In this document: positions 9,772 through 20,044 of the stretch, in pieces | Position numbering within the stretch: the first letter of the stretch is position 1 | Layout: each line of letters begins with the position of its first letter | From: Prosthecomicrobium sp. N25 | Lineage (GTDB): Bacteria > Pseudomonadota > Alphaproteobacteria > Rhizobiales > Ancalomicrobiaceae | Direction: 5' to 3' | Assembly (NCBI RefSeq): GCF_037203705.1 | Contig: NZ_JBBCAT010000001.1 | Span: 655,418-719,417 of the forward strand | DNA length: 64,000 nt | Position numbers and translations under genes: made by a program | The notes under the pieces: model-generated | What the model was told of the DNA's origin: nothing | Databases searched by the model: none | Seen by the model: the letters and a program-made list of their open reading frames with translations, nothing else

Positions 9772-10416
9772 ATGTATCGCCCGCCCCATTTCGCCGTCGA
9801 CGACCTACCGCTCCAGCATGAGCTGATCCGGGCCCACCCGCTCGGCCTGCTCGTCGTCCACGGGTCCGCCGGCCTCACCGCCGACCCGGTCCCCTTCGTG
9901 CTCGACGCCGATCGCGGTCCGTTCGGCACCCTGCGCTGCCATGTGGCGCGGGCGAACCCCGTCTGGCGCGAGGCGGACGGAGCGCGGGAGGCGCTCGTGG
10001 TCTTCTCGGCGGTCGACCACTACGTCACGCCGTCCTGGTACGCGACCAAGCGGGAGACCGGCAAGGTCGTCCCGACCTGGAACTACGCGACGGTCCACGC
10101 CCACGGCCCCATGCGGGCGATCGAGGACCCGGCCTGGCTCGCCGCCCAGATCGCCGCGCTGACCGACATCCACGAGGGGCGCCGCGCGGCGCCCTGGTCG
10201 GTGGACGACGCGCCCGCACCCTTCATCGCCGCCCAGATGCGCGGCATCGTCGGCCTGGAGATCCCGATCGCCCGGATCGAAGGCAAGTGGAAGGTCAGCC
10301 AGAACCGCCCCGAGACCGACCGCCGCGGCGTCGACGAGGGCCTGCGGGCCGAGGGCGACGAGGAAGCCGCCGCGATGGCGGCGCTCGTCCGCCAGCACGG
10401 CGGCATCGAGGGCTGA
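9772..10416 (+). CDS. PaiB-family FMN-binding negative transcriptional regulator-like protein
   Basis: The 214-residue protein matches the FMN_bind_2/PaiB family, a split-barrel flavin fold. Family landmarks are the N-terminal MYRPPHFAVDD, the HPLGLLVVHG strand, SWYATKRETGKVVPTWNYATVHAHG in the centre and GKWKVSQNRPETDRRGV near the C-terminus. In Bacillus, PaiB represses sporulation and protease genes; in Gram-negative bacteria its job is not established and it may be a small flavoenzyme. The gene stands alone and converges on ptsH with 22 bases between the stops. Confidence 0.88.
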   Translation: MYRPPHFAVDDLPLQHELIRAHPLGLLVVHGSAGLTADPVPFVLDADRGPFGTLRCHVARANPVWREADGAREALVVFSAVDHYVTPSWYATKRETGKVVPTWNYATVHAHGPMRAIEDPAWLAAQIAALTDIHEGRRAAPWSVDDAPAPFIAAQMRGIVGLEIPIARIEGKWKVSQNRPETDRRGVDEGLRAEGDEEAAAMAALVRQHGGIEG

Positions 10417-10438
10417 GGACGCCGAGCGGCGGGGTGGG

Positions 10439-10732
10439 CTATTCCTCGTAGAACTTGGCTTCGACCAGCGTCGTGATGGCGTCCAGGACCTCGTTCGCCT
10501 GCCGTCCGCGAGCGGCGACGCGGATCGTGGTCCCGGGGCTCGCGGCGAGCATCATCAGCCCCATGATGGAGGTGCCGCCGACCGTCTGGCTGTCCTTCGA
10601 GACCGCCACTTCTGCATCGTAGCCTTCGACCAGCTGGACGAACTTCGCCGAGGCCCGGGCATGCAGGCCGCGCTTGTTGGTGATCAGAAGGTCGCGAACG
10701 ATAGCGCCTTCGAGGACCTCTCCGCTGTCCAT
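10439..10732 (-). CDS. ptsH: HPr-family phosphocarrier of the regulatory PTS
   Basis: This 97-residue HPr/NPr relays phosphate from EI to EIIA proteins. The active-site His lies in NKRGLHARASAKFV and the regulatory Ser in GGTSIMGLMMLA, the residue phosphorylated by HprK, whose gene is in the same cluster. The chain is slightly longer than E. coli HPr because of an N-terminal extension (MDSGEVLEGAIVRD). It lies about 160 bases downstream of the EIIA gene on the same strand. No sugar-specific EIIB/EIIC gene occurs in the window, so this is a signalling rather than a transport PTS. Confidence 0.93.
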   Translation of the reverse strand: MDSGEVLEGAIVRDLLITNKRGLHARASAKFVQLVEGYDAEVAVSKDSQTVGGTSIMGLMMLAASPGTTIRVAARGRQANEVLDAITTLVEAKFYEE

Positions 10733-10891
10733 GCCCGGCCCCGTCTCCCCGTCTCGCCGCGGCCGCCCCGTCCGGCCGGCGCGCCGGTCTTCCCGCCGGC
10801 GCGGCGATTGTAGAGAGCAAAACGCGGCAAAGTCGATAAGCGCCTGTGACTTTCGGTCACGCCCCCGGCGGCGCAGCGGACCCCGTGGCCC

Positions 10892-11293
10892 TCAGCCGCC
10901 CTGGAGCACCTGGCTCGCCACGTTGATGTACTTGCGCCCCGCGTCCTTGGCGTCCGACACCGCGGTGATCAGCGGCTTCTCGGCACGGACCTTGGCGAGC
11001 TTGACGAGCAGGGGCAGGTTGACGCCGGCCACCACCTCGACGGTGCCGCCGTTCATCACCGAGATCGCGAGGTTCGACGGCGTGCCGCCGAACATGTCGG
11101 TCAGGATCGCCACGCCCGAGCCGTCGTTCACGCGCTCGACGGCGTCGAGGATGTCCTGCCGCCGGCGTTCCATGTCGTCCTCCGGCCCGATGCAGATCGC
11201 CTCGATCTGCTGCTGGGGGCCGACGACATGCTCGAGCGCCTTGACGAATTCCTTGGCGAGATCCCCGTGAGTCACGAGGACGAGACCGATCAT
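10892..11293 (-). CDS. PTS EIIA component of the mannose type (regulatory)
   Basis: A 133-residue EIIA-Man fold protein with the phosphorylatable His in LVTHGDLAKEF, the FGGTPSNLAI loop and the C-terminal KYINVASQVLQGG. In Rhizobiales this protein sits between HPr and HprK and participates in the ChvG/ChvI-linked nitrogen/carbon regulatory PTS, not in sugar uptake. The frame also has an ATG at 11308, but GGAG lies 9 bases before the ATG at 11293 and MIGLVLVTHG is the usual N-terminus, so I used 11293. Confidence 0.92.
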   Translation of the reverse strand: MIGLVLVTHGDLAKEFVKALEHVVGPQQQIEAICIGPEDDMERRRQDILDAVERVNDGSGVAILTDMFGGTPSNLAISVMNGGTVEVVAGVNLPLLVKLAKVRAEKPLITAVSDAKDAGRKYINVASQVLQGG

Positions 11294-11404
11294 GTGGTCA
11301 TGCTCCACGAGGGGTACGCCGTGCCGCGCCGGTTGGATCCGACGTCTCGGGCGTGCCCCGATCCGAGGCCGGAAAAATGGTCGCCTCCGCGGGGAAGTTC
11401 AAGC

Positions 11405-11425
11405 GCGAAATTTTCTCGATTTCGC
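11405..11425. other. Perfect 7-bp inverted repeat between hprK and the EIIA gene
   Basis: GCGAAAT and ATTTCGC are separated by 7 bases in an A/T-rich island of the 150-base gap between the two genes. It could be an operator for the EIIA-ptsH transcript or part of a promoter. There is no T tract, so a terminator is unlikely. Confidence 0.35.
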
Positions 11426-11444
11426 AGCGCAAGAGAAGTCCCGC

Positions 11445-11885
11445 TCATGCCGTGGCGTCCGTGACCGCCCGGAAGGCGGCGAGCGCGGCCCGCGGATCGA
11501 GGGCCCGCAGGGTGGTCGCCCGGACCGGAACGCCGGCCACGACGGCCCTGAGCGCCGCCGGTTCAGGCAGGCGCTCCGGCCCTTCCGGGACGAGGTCGAT
11601 CACGTGGCGCACGACCGCCGCCGGCTCGTGCGACGCCGCCAGGATGCCCCGGCCCCGCTCCTCCACGAGCCCCGCGATGGCGGCCGGCGCGCGCGCCACG
11701 AGCCGCCCGCCCGCCGCCTGCAGATGCACCCGGTCGTCCGCCACCAGGGCCGCATTGAGGCCGCGCGTGCGGGCGAGGTCGACCAGATCGAGGGCGAGCG
11801 TCGACTTGCCCGCCCCGGAGGCGCCGCGGATCAGCACGCCGACGGTTCCGACGATCACCACGCAGCCGTGCTCGGCCGGGGTCAT
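11445..11885 (-). CDS. hprK: HPr kinase/phosphorylase, short alphaproteobacterial form
   Basis: HprK phosphorylates HPr on Ser in response to carbon status. At 146 residues it consists only of the C-terminal P-loop kinase domain; the N-terminal domain of Gram-positive HprK is absent, as is normal in Rhizobiales. The Walker A motif is GASGAGKST and ALVADDRVHL supplies the conserved Asp pair. The ATG overlaps the chvG stop by 4 bases, indicating translational coupling to the sensor kinase. Confidence 0.93.
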   Translation of the reverse strand: MTPAEHGCVVIVGTVGVLIRGASGAGKSTLALDLVDLARTRGLNAALVADDRVHLQAAGGRLVARAPAAIAGLVEERGRGILAASHEPAAVVRHVIDLVPEGPERLPEPAALRAVVAGVPVRATTLRALDPRAALAAFRAVTDATA

Positions 11886-13639
11886 GACGCCGGCAGCCGG
11901 ACGATGAAGCGGGCGCCGAGCACGGTCCCGTCCTCCTCGTCGGTCCGGTTCTCGGCCGTGATGGTGCCCTGGTGGGCCTCGACGATCTGCTTGGAGATGG
12001 CGAGGCCGAGGCCGGAGTTGTTGCCGAAGCCCTCCTGCTCGGGGCGGTCGGTGTAGAAGCGCTCGAAGATCCGCTCGACCGCGTCCGGCCGGATTCCGGG
12101 CCCGTCGTCGTCGACCAGGATCTCGACCATGTCCTCGTCGCGACGGACCGTCACCCGCACCTCCGCGTCCTCCGGCGAGAACGAACGCGCGTTGTCGACC
12201 AGGTTGGTGATCACCTGGCCGAGCCGGCTGTCGTGGCCGAGGACCCGGAACGGGCGGCGCTCCGGGTCGGGATCCACCGCGAGCCGCACCGACTGCCCGC
12301 GCTTCGTCGCGATCTCGTGCTGGACCGACACCACCGCCTCGGCGAGCCGGACGATGTCGACCTGCACGGCATCCTCGCGGGCGAGCTCGGCATCGAGCCG
12401 GGAGGCGTCCGAGATGTCGGAGATCAGGCGATCGAGCCGCCGCACGTCGTGCTGGATGACCTCGAGGAGCCGCGCCCGCGAGGCGTCCGTGCGGGCGAGC
12501 GGCAGGGTCTCGACCGCGCTCCGCAGCGAGGTCAGGGGGTTCTTCAGCTCGTGCGCGACGTCGGCCGCGAAATGCTCGATGGCGTCGAGACGCAGGTAGA
12601 GGGCGTTGGTCATGTCGCGGAAGGCGCGCGACAGGTGCCCGATCTCGTCCTCGCGGTCGGAAAAGTCCGGGATCTCCTCGCGCGCCTTGACGGAGCGCCG
12701 CACCCGGTCGGCCGCCGCCGCCAGGCGCCGGACCGGCCCCGCGATCGTCCCGGCGAGCAGCACCGACAGCAGGATCGTCACCCCGGCCGCCACCAGGAAG
12801 ACCCGGATGATGGCGAGCCGCTCGGCGCGCACGATCGCGTCGATGTCGCCGCCCTGGGTGGAGAGGAGGAGGCTGCCGAACACCGTCCGCCCGCGCTGCA
12901 CCGGCACCGCCACCGAGACGATGAGCTCGCCCCGCTCCGTCCGCCGCACGATCGATGCCGAGGCGCCCGTCAGCGCCTGGGCGACCTCCGGATAGTCCTT
13001 GCCGCCGGTCACCCCGTATTCCTTGTAGAGCGGCAGCTGGCGCCCGCTCATCCAGGCGGAGACCACCTCGGCGAAGCGGTCGAACCAGCGCACCTGGTCG
13101 GGCTGGTCCTCCGGCGACTGGCTCGGGGCGAAATCGCCGCGGCGGTAGAGGGCGCGCGAGTCGATGACCAGGAAGCCGTCCCGGTCGTAGATGCGGGCCC
13201 GCGTCTTGGTCGGCGACACGAGCCGCCGCAACACCGGCGCCACCCGCTCGGGGTTGATGGGGAAGTCCAGCGCCGCGAGGGCGTCGTCCGGGGGCGCCTC
13301 GGCCGGGTCCTGGCGCAGGAGCTCGTCGGGGTCGAGCGTGATCTGGTCGGTGTTGACGGTCGCCGACGCGGCGATCGCCGCCGCGATGATCTCGCCCTGC
13401 GTCATCAGGCTTTCGAGCCGGGCGTCGATCAGCCCGGCCCGGAACTGGTTCAGATAGAGGATGCCGGACAGGAGCGCGATCAGGGCGAAGAGGTTGAGGA
13501 TGACGATGCGGCGGGTGAGGCTCGAGAAGATCGCTGTCCCGGCGTTGCGCCAGGCCCGCAGGATCCCCGCCCGCCAGGGACGCTTCCGCTTCTGCGCCCC
13601 GCGCGACTTGCCCGGTCGGACCTCGACCCGTTGATCCAT
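11882..13639 (-). CDS. chvG: ChvG sensor histidine kinase
   Basis: ChvG (also ExoS/BvrS) senses acid and envelope stress and phosphorylates ChvI. The 585-residue protein has a basic cytoplasmic N-terminus, a first membrane segment (IVILNLFALIALLSGILYL), a periplasmic domain of about 220 residues, a second membrane segment (VFLVAAGVTILLSVLLAG), a HAMP domain, and a HisKA-HATPase core with the phospho-His in DVAHELKNPLTSL and the ATP-lid motifs DDDGPGI and NSGLGLAISKQIV. It lies 10 bases downstream of chvI and overlaps hprK. In the family the periplasmic regulator ExoR inhibits it; exoR is not in the window. Confidence 0.94.
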   Translation of the reverse strand: MDQRVEVRPGKSRGAQKRKRPWRAGILRAWRNAGTAIFSSLTRRIVILNLFALIALLSGILYLNQFRAGLIDARLESLMTQGEIIAAAIAASATVNTDQITLDPDELLRQDPAEAPPDDALAALDFPINPERVAPVLRRLVSPTKTRARIYDRDGFLVIDSRALYRRGDFAPSQSPEDQPDQVRWFDRFAEVVSAWMSGRQLPLYKEYGVTGGKDYPEVAQALTGASASIVRRTERGELIVSVAVPVQRGRTVFGSLLLSTQGGDIDAIVRAERLAIIRVFLVAAGVTILLSVLLAGTIAGPVRRLAAAADRVRRSVKAREEIPDFSDREDEIGHLSRAFRDMTNALYLRLDAIEHFAADVAHELKNPLTSLRSAVETLPLARTDASRARLLEVIQHDVRRLDRLISDISDASRLDAELAREDAVQVDIVRLAEAVVSVQHEIATKRGQSVRLAVDPDPERRPFRVLGHDSRLGQVITNLVDNARSFSPEDAEVRVTVRRDEDMVEILVDDDGPGIRPDAVERIFERFYTDRPEQEGFGNNSGLGLAISKQIVEAHQGTITAENRTDEEDGTVLGARFIVRLPAS

Positions 13640-13649
13640 GCCCGTCCGC

Positions 13650-14351
13650 TCAGGCCTCCTTGAAGCGGTAGCCCACGCCGTACAGCGTCTCGATCATCTC
13701 GAAGTCGTCGTCGACCGCCTTGAACTTCTTGCGCAGCCGCTTGATGTGGCTGTCGATCGTGCGGTCGTCCACGTAGACCTGGTCGTCGTAGGCCGCATCC
13801 ATCAGGGCGTTGCGGCTCTTCACGACGCCGGGCCGCTGGGCGAGCGCGTAAAGGATCAGGAACTCGGTGACGGTCAGCGTCACCGGCTCCCCCTTCCAGG
13901 TGCAGGTGTGCCGCTCCTGGTCCATGGAGAGCTGCCCCCGCTCCAGGATCTTGGCCTGGTCGGTCGGCTTCACCGCCCCTTCCAGCCGGGGCGAGGCGCG
14001 CCGGAGCACGGCCTTGACGCGCTCGACCAGCAGCCGCTGCGAGAACGGCTTCCGGATGAAATCGTCGGCGCCCATCTTCAGGCCGAAGAGCTCGTCGATC
14101 TCGTCGTCCTTGGAGGTCAGGAAGATGACCGGCAGTTCCGACTTCTGCCGGAAGCGGCGCAGGAGCTCCATGCCGTCCATGCGCGGCATCTTGATGTCGA
14201 AGATGGCGAGGTCCGGTGGATTGGCCCTGAGGCCGTCGAGCGCGGAGGCGCCGTCCGTATAGGTCTGCACCCGATAGCCTTCCGCCTCGAGCGCGATGGA
14301 GACGGACGTCAGGATGTTCCGATCGTCGTCGACCAGAGCGATGGTGGGCAT
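13650..14351 (-). CDS. chvI: ChvI response regulator
   Basis: A 233-residue OmpR-type regulator with the acidic pocket VDDDRN, phospho-Asp in [13 protein letters not shown], the conserved Thr/Ser and Lys (FLTSKDD, IRKPF) and a winged-helix DNA-binding domain ending [13 protein letters not shown]. In rhizobia ChvI controls envelope, exopolysaccharide, motility and host-adaptation genes. It is the first gene of chvI-chvG-hprK. The MATE gene upstream is separated by about 160 bases, leaving room for its own promoter. Confidence 0.95.
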   Translation of the reverse strand: MPTIALVDDDRNILTSVSIALEAEGYRVQTYTDGASALDGLRANPPDLAIFDIKMPRMDGMELLRRFRQKSELPVIFLTSKDDEIDELFGLKMGADDFIRKPFSQRLLVERVKAVLRRASPRLEGAVKPTDQAKILERGQLSMDQERHTCTWKGEPVTLTVTEFLILYALAQRPGVVKSRNALMDAAYDDQVYVDDRTIDSHIKRLRKKFKAVDDDFEMIETLYGVGYRFKEA

Positions 14352-14512
14352 CGTCGATCTGTCCTCGTTCTTCTTGCCGGAGTGCGACGGGACGTGGCGC
14401 TCCGTACCGGCATTCGCGTGCGGCGACCCGTGTCGAACCGCGCGAATACGATCAAATCATGACGCGGGACCATACCCGACACGCGCCGCGCCGCCAAATC
14501 GCCCGCGCCGTC

Positions 14513-15940
14513 TCACGCCAGCCGCGCCAGCCGGCCGCGCGACACCCGGCTGAAGCGCGGCAGCAGGAAGGCGAGCGACGCGATCGTCCCGGCCAGGATT
14601 CCGCCGAGTAGGCCGACCGGACCCAACCCGAGCGCCGCCGAGAAGATCCACGCCACCGGCACGGCCACGATCCAGAAGGCGGACGCCTGCATGAGGGTCG
14701 GCACCCAGACGTCGCCGGTCCCCCGGAGCGCCCCCATGGCGACGCCCATCGCGGCGTCGAGCGACAGGAAGGTGGCGGCCACCAGGAAGGTCTGTCGCGT
14801 GATCGCCAGCACGGCCGGATCGTCCGTGTAGATGCGCGCGATCGCGTCCGGGACGGTCGCGAACAGGGCCGAGAAGGGCAGGGCCACCAGGGCGCCGAGC
14901 CCGATCCCCGTCCAGCCCGCCCGCGGCACGTCGGCCCGCGCCCCGGCGCCGACCGCCCGGCCGACCCGGATCGCCGTCGCGCCCCCCATCCCGACCGCGC
15001 CCATGAAGATGAGGCTGACGAGCGTCATGGTGATCTGGTGCGCGGCGAGCGCGGTGGTGCCGAGGAGGCCCGCGATGAAGACGATCGTCGCGAAGGCGGC
15101 GCTCTCGACGCCCTGCGCGAGGCCCATCGGAAGCCCGATCGCGCGCAGCCGGCGGCCAGCCTCCCCGCCGAGCGTCCCGGCCTCCGCCGCCCAGACCCGG
15201 GCCGGCACGATCAGCCGGCGCGGATCGCCCTTGCGGATCTCGTCCGCCAGGAGGAATCCGAGCGCCGCCAGGAACGAAGCCCAGCGCAGCACGGACGACA
15301 CCGCGACCGCCCCGACCGCCCCCTTCGCCTCCACGAAGCCGCCCCAGCCGAGCGCCACGACCCCGTTCAGGGGGATGTTGAGGAGGTTGACGGCGATCAG
15401 GATCAGCATGCCGACCCGCGCCCGTCCGGTCGCCTCCAGGAAGAGGCTCGTCGCCGTGAAGGCCAGCATGCCCGGGATGCCGAACGCGAAGGCGGTGGTC
15501 ACCCGCGCGGCCCCGGCCGCGAGCCCGGGCGCCTGCCCGGTCGCGAGAAAGAAGGCTTCCGAGAAGACCGACGCGGTCAGCACCAGGAACCCGAGGCCGA
15601 GCGCGTGCAGGAGGCCCGCCCGGAAGATCCGGCCGGTCCCCGTCGCGTCTCCCGCCCCCTGCGCCTGCGCGGTCATCACCACGACCGACTGCAGGGCCCC
15701 GATCGCCACCAGCATCAGCACCAGTTGCGGGGCGACGCCGAGCCCCATGAAGGCCAGCTGCTCGGCCCCCGCCCAGCCCGACATGATCGTGTCGACGACG
15801 AACATGATGAGGATCAGCGTGCGCGCCGCGATGATCGGCAACGCCAGGGTGACGGTCTCCTTGAGGTGCCGTGCCAGGGGCTGCGCCGGGGCCGGCGGCG
15901 CGGCCGCGCCGGCGGCGGTTTGGACGGGGACGATGCGCAT
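14513..15940 (-). CDS. MATE-family multidrug/cation antiporter
   Basis: A 475-residue inner-membrane protein with about 12 hydrophobic segments arranged as two pseudo-repeats, typical of MATE exporters that use H+ or Na+ gradients to expel cationic drugs. Family motifs are seen in the first repeat (DTIMSGWAGAEQLAFMGLG) and in the second (GTTALAAHQITMTLVSLIF and GATAIRVGRAVGAG). The start ATG at 15940 is divergent from the HugZ-like gene. The gene lies between chvI and pckA, which are next to each other in several rhizobia, so this pair of genes may be an insertion. The substrate is unknown. Confidence 0.9.
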   Translation of the reverse strand: MRIVPVQTAAGAAAPPAPAQPLARHLKETVTLALPIIAARTLILIMFVVDTIMSGWAGAEQLAFMGLGVAPQLVLMLVAIGALQSVVVMTAQAQGAGDATGTGRIFRAGLLHALGLGFLVLTASVFSEAFFLATGQAPGLAAGAARVTTAFAFGIPGMLAFTATSLFLEATGRARVGMLILIAVNLLNIPLNGVVALGWGGFVEAKGAVGAVAVSSVLRWASFLAALGFLLADEIRKGDPRRLIVPARVWAAEAGTLGGEAGRRLRAIGLPMGLAQGVESAAFATIVFIAGLLGTTALAAHQITMTLVSLIFMGAVGMGGATAIRVGRAVGAGARADVPRAGWTGIGLGALVALPFSALFATVPDAIARIYTDDPAVLAITRQTFLVAATFLSLDAAMGVAMGALRGTGDVWVPTLMQASAFWIVAVPVAWIFSAALGLGPVGLLGGILAGTIASLAFLLPRFSRVSRGRLARLA

Positions 15941-16079
15941 GGTCTCCTGCCGGTTGGGTCCGGGGCCCTACGGATGTCGACCCGGCCCGGAAGGCGCTTG
16001 CATATAGACGATCGGCCGGCGCTTGCCCATGTCTTGGGCAGAGGATCAGCCCCACAGTCCGGGAGAGGGACCCCGCCCC

Positions 16080-16841
16080 ATGACAGACAAGCCTGCCTTC
16101 TCGCCGGTGGCCGCCAGCCGCCGGCTCGTCCGCGAGGCCCGCGCGGCCGCGCTCGCGACCCTGACGTCGGGGACCGGCGCGCCCTTCGTCAGCCTCGTCA
16201 CGGTCGCGACCGATACCGACGGCTCGCCGGTCCTGCTCCTCTCCGACCTCGCCGCCCATACCCGCAACCTCAAGTCCGACCCGCGCGCCTCGCTCCTCTT
16301 CGACGAGCGCGCGCCCGGCGCCGCCGCCTCCGGCGATCCGCTGACCGGCGCGCGCGTCACCCTGGCCGGCCGCCTCGAGCGCCTGGCCGAAGACGCGGTG
16401 CCGCGCCGCCGCTTCCTCGCGAAGCAGCCCGATGCCGCCGGCTACGCGACCTTCCGCGACTTCGCCTTCTACCGCCTGGTCGTCGAGGTCGGGCACCTCG
16501 TCGCCGGCTTCGGCCGCATCAACGACCTGAAGGCCTCCGACCTCCTGCTCGACCTCTCCGACGCCGGCGAGATCGTCGAGGGCGAGGCGGGCATCGTCGA
16601 GCACCTCAACGAGGACCACGCCGACACGCTCCGCCTCTATGCGACCCGTCTCCTCGGTGCGCCCGACGCGGCGTGGCGTGCGACCGGCTGCGATCCCGAG
16701 GGGCTCGACCTCGCCGCCGCCACGCCGGCCGGGGACATGACCCGCCGGCTGGTTTTTCCGGCCCCGGTGCGACATTCCGGACCGCTTCGTGCAACATTGA
16801 AGCATCTTGCGGATATGGCGCGCGGTTCTGAAGGTAACTAA
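16080..16841 (+). CDS. HugZ-family protein: split-barrel flavin/haem domain plus DUF2470
   Basis: This 253-residue protein has an N-terminal pyridoxamine-phosphate-oxidase-like split barrel (ALATLTSGTGAPFVSLVTVAT, LLLSDLAAHTRNLKSDPRASLLF) and a C-terminal DUF2470 domain (IVEHLNEDHADTLRLYATRLLG). This is the architecture of HugZ/HutZ haem-utilisation proteins that bind or degrade haem, and also of uncharacterised flavin reductases. The ATG at 16080 follows GGGAGAGGG by about 7 bases; an upstream ATG at 16023 in the same frame has no such signal. Haem degradation is a family inference; no haem-uptake gene is adjacent. Confidence 0.85.
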   Translation: MTDKPAFSPVAASRRLVREARAAALATLTSGTGAPFVSLVTVATDTDGSPVLLLSDLAAHTRNLKSDPRASLLFDERAPGAAASGDPLTGARVTLAGRLERLAEDAVPRRRFLAKQPDAAGYATFRDFAFYRLVVEVGHLVAGFGRINDLKASDLLLDLSDAGEIVEGEAGIVEHLNEDHADTLRLYATRLLGAPDAAWRATGCDPEGLDLAAATPAGDMTRRLVFPAPVRHSGPLRATLKHLADMARGSEGN

Positions 16842-16848
16842 AACGATT

Positions 16849-16877
16849 GAAAGTCGTACTCGTCCCTATCGACTTTC
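16849..16877 (+). terminator. Possible weak terminator hairpin after the HugZ-like gene
   Basis: GAAAGTCG and CGACTTTC form an 8-bp stem with a 13-base loop, starting 7 bases after the stop codon, followed by TTCTGCCTTGTTATT. The loop is long and the T run is broken. It could instead be a protein-binding site in the 211-base pckA upstream region. Confidence 0.4.
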
Positions 16878-17052
16878 TTCTGCCTTGTTATTATGTCCTC
16901 ACGTCAGTAACGTCAGGTCAGAACGGCGGCTCGAGTCCAGTATAAGACTGCGTCAAGGGCAATCGTCATGGCATGTCGTCGCAGAAACTTATTGCAGGCC
17001 GCCCCGGCCGTCTTAACCATGACGGCGGGGGGCGAGGCGGAGGAGTTCCCAA

Positions 17053-18666
<1,614 letters not shown>

Positions 18667-18714
18667 GGGCGCTGTTCTCTACTCGGCTCACGAAGTGGAG
18701 AATGCTCCCCCTTC

Positions 18715-18799
18715 TGTCATTGCCGGGCTCGACCCGGCAATCGAGACGGTCGGCTCCGGCTCCGTTGCCTGGATACTCGGGCCGAGCCTGGGCATGACC
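18715..18799. repeat. Dispersed palindromic intergenic repeat unit
   Basis: The left end reads TGTCAT followed by a perfect palindrome TTGCCGGG-CTCGA-CCCGGCAA (18720-18740); the right end (18771-18799) reads GGATACTCGGG ... CCTGGGCATGACC, a degenerate inverse copy of the left end. Such 'GTCAT-CCGGGCT-GACCCGG ... GGGCATGAC' units are widespread non-coding repeats in Hyphomicrobiales genomes. It lies in the 354-base gene-free stretch between pckA and the peroxidase gene (18667-19020). The remainder of that stretch holds a hairpin (18849-18876) and an A/T-rich segment (about 18958-19000) that probably carries the peroxidase promoter. Confidence 0.6.
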
Positions 18800-18848
18800 G
18801 AAGCGCTTCCCGGTCGAGTATCGGCCTGATTCGAGACTGGAGATTTGA

Positions 18849-18876
18849 GCGGGCCGTGCCGAGAGGCGCGGCCCGT
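18849..18876 (+). terminator. Strong GC hairpin between pckA and the peroxidase gene
   Basis: GCGGGCCGTGCC and GGCGCGGCCCGT form a 12-bp stem (with G-U pairs) closed by a GAGA tetraloop, followed by TCGTCGTCT. It resembles the hairpin at 21742-21765 in both sequence and loop. It lies 180 bases after pckA, so it may terminate pckA or insulate the next unit. Confidence 0.5.
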
Positions 18877-19020
18877 TCGTCGTCTGGAGGGGCCGCAATC
18901 TCATACGACGAATAACTCCAGGTCATGCTCTCAATGAACGGGTGCAGGGAGTCGGAGAGTTTACTCATCTTTTATCGAATAAAATGAATTGTACTCATGG
19001 GACTCTGATAGGGGATTGCC

Positions 19021-20034
19021 ATGGGATCTATAAGCTTTCATATCATCAAAATCGGTATTTTCGTTTTGATGACATTACAGGCAACTGTAATGTCGGAGGC
19101 CGCCGAACCCGCGAAATCGGCCTATAAACGACCTTCCGAGATCCCGTTTCCGATCGATAACCCTTACACGGCCGAGAAGGCGGCGCTCGGCAAGGCGCTA
19201 TACTTCGAACCGCGCCTCTCCGGCGCCGAGAACATGACCTGCGCCTCCTGTCATAATCCCTCTTTCGGATGGGAAGTGCCCGTCAAGACTGCGGTCGGCG
19301 CACAGAACACGCGTCTCGGCCGGCAGGCGCCGACTGTGCTCAACATCGCCTGGGTGCATCCGCTGTTCTGGGACGGCCGTGCGAAGACAGCCGAGGACCA
19401 GGCCAAGGGACCGATCGAGGCGGCCGTCGAGATGAACCTGCCCCTTCCGGAGGCGGTGAAACGGCTCTCGGCAATCCCCAGCTACAAGGCGGCCTTCGAC
19501 CGGGTGTTCCCCGGACAGGGGGTCACCCCGGACACGATCGTCAAAGCGATCGCCACCTTCGAGCGCACCGTCGTGGCGAGCTATGCCCCGTTCGATGCCT
19601 GGGTCGAAGGGGACGAGAAGGCAATCTCGCCGGCCGCGAAGCGCGGCTTCGACCTGTTCGTGGGCAAGGCCGGCTGCGCCCCCTGCCACACCGGCTGGAA
19701 CTTCACCGACAACAAGTTCCACGACATCGGCACGACATCGACCGACGTCGGGCGGATCGCGTTCGAGCCGAACAATCCGAAGGCGCAGTTCGCCTTCAAG
19801 ACACCGAGCCTGAGGGACATCGGCCAGCGCGCGCCCTACATGCACGACGGCTCGATCGAGACGCTCGAGGAGGCCTTGATGCACTATGTCCAAGGCGGCA
19901 TCGACCGTCCGTCGCGGTCGCCCCTGATGCGGCCCGTCGCCCTCGACGCCTCCGAAATCGATGACCTGATCGCGTTTCTCCGGTCACTGACCGGATCGAA
20001 GCAGATCGTGACCCTTCCCGTCCTGCCCAACTGA
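19021..20034 (+). CDS. Di-haem cytochrome c peroxidase (CCP/MauG family)
   Basis: A periplasmic enzyme of 337 residues that reduces H2O2 using electrons from cytochrome c. It has a hydrophobic signal sequence with probable cleavage near MSEA-AEP, and two c-type haem-binding motifs, CASCH (about residue 75) and CAPCH (about 220), separated by the usual 145 residues. The region between and after them ([51 protein letters not shown]) is characteristic of bacterial CCPs. AGGGG lies 6 bases before the ATG at 19021. The next gene, a chemoreceptor, starts 10 bases after the stop, so they are probably co-transcribed. Confidence 0.93.
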   Translation: MGSISFHIIKIGIFVLMTLQATVMSEAAEPAKSAYKRPSEIPFPIDNPYTAEKAALGKALYFEPRLSGAENMTCASCHNPSFGWEVPVKTAVGAQNTRLGRQAPTVLNIAWVHPLFWDGRAKTAEDQAKGPIEAAVEMNLPLPEAVKRLSAIPSYKAAFDRVFPGQGVTPDTIVKAIATFERTVVASYAPFDAWVEGDEKAISPAAKRGFDLFVGKAGCAPCHTGWNFTDNKFHDIGTTSTDVGRIAFEPNNPKAQFAFKTPSLRDIGQRAPYMHDGSIETLEEALMHYVQGGIDRPSRSPLMRPVALDASEIDDLIAFLRSLTGSKQIVTLPVLPN

Positions 20035-20044
20035 GGAGGCCGCC

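Noticed and set aside
14457-16805. 782-codon minus-strand frame over the MATE and HugZ-like genes
   Set aside because: It is a shifted frame of the MATE gene plus antisense of the HugZ-like gene, with no family motifs.
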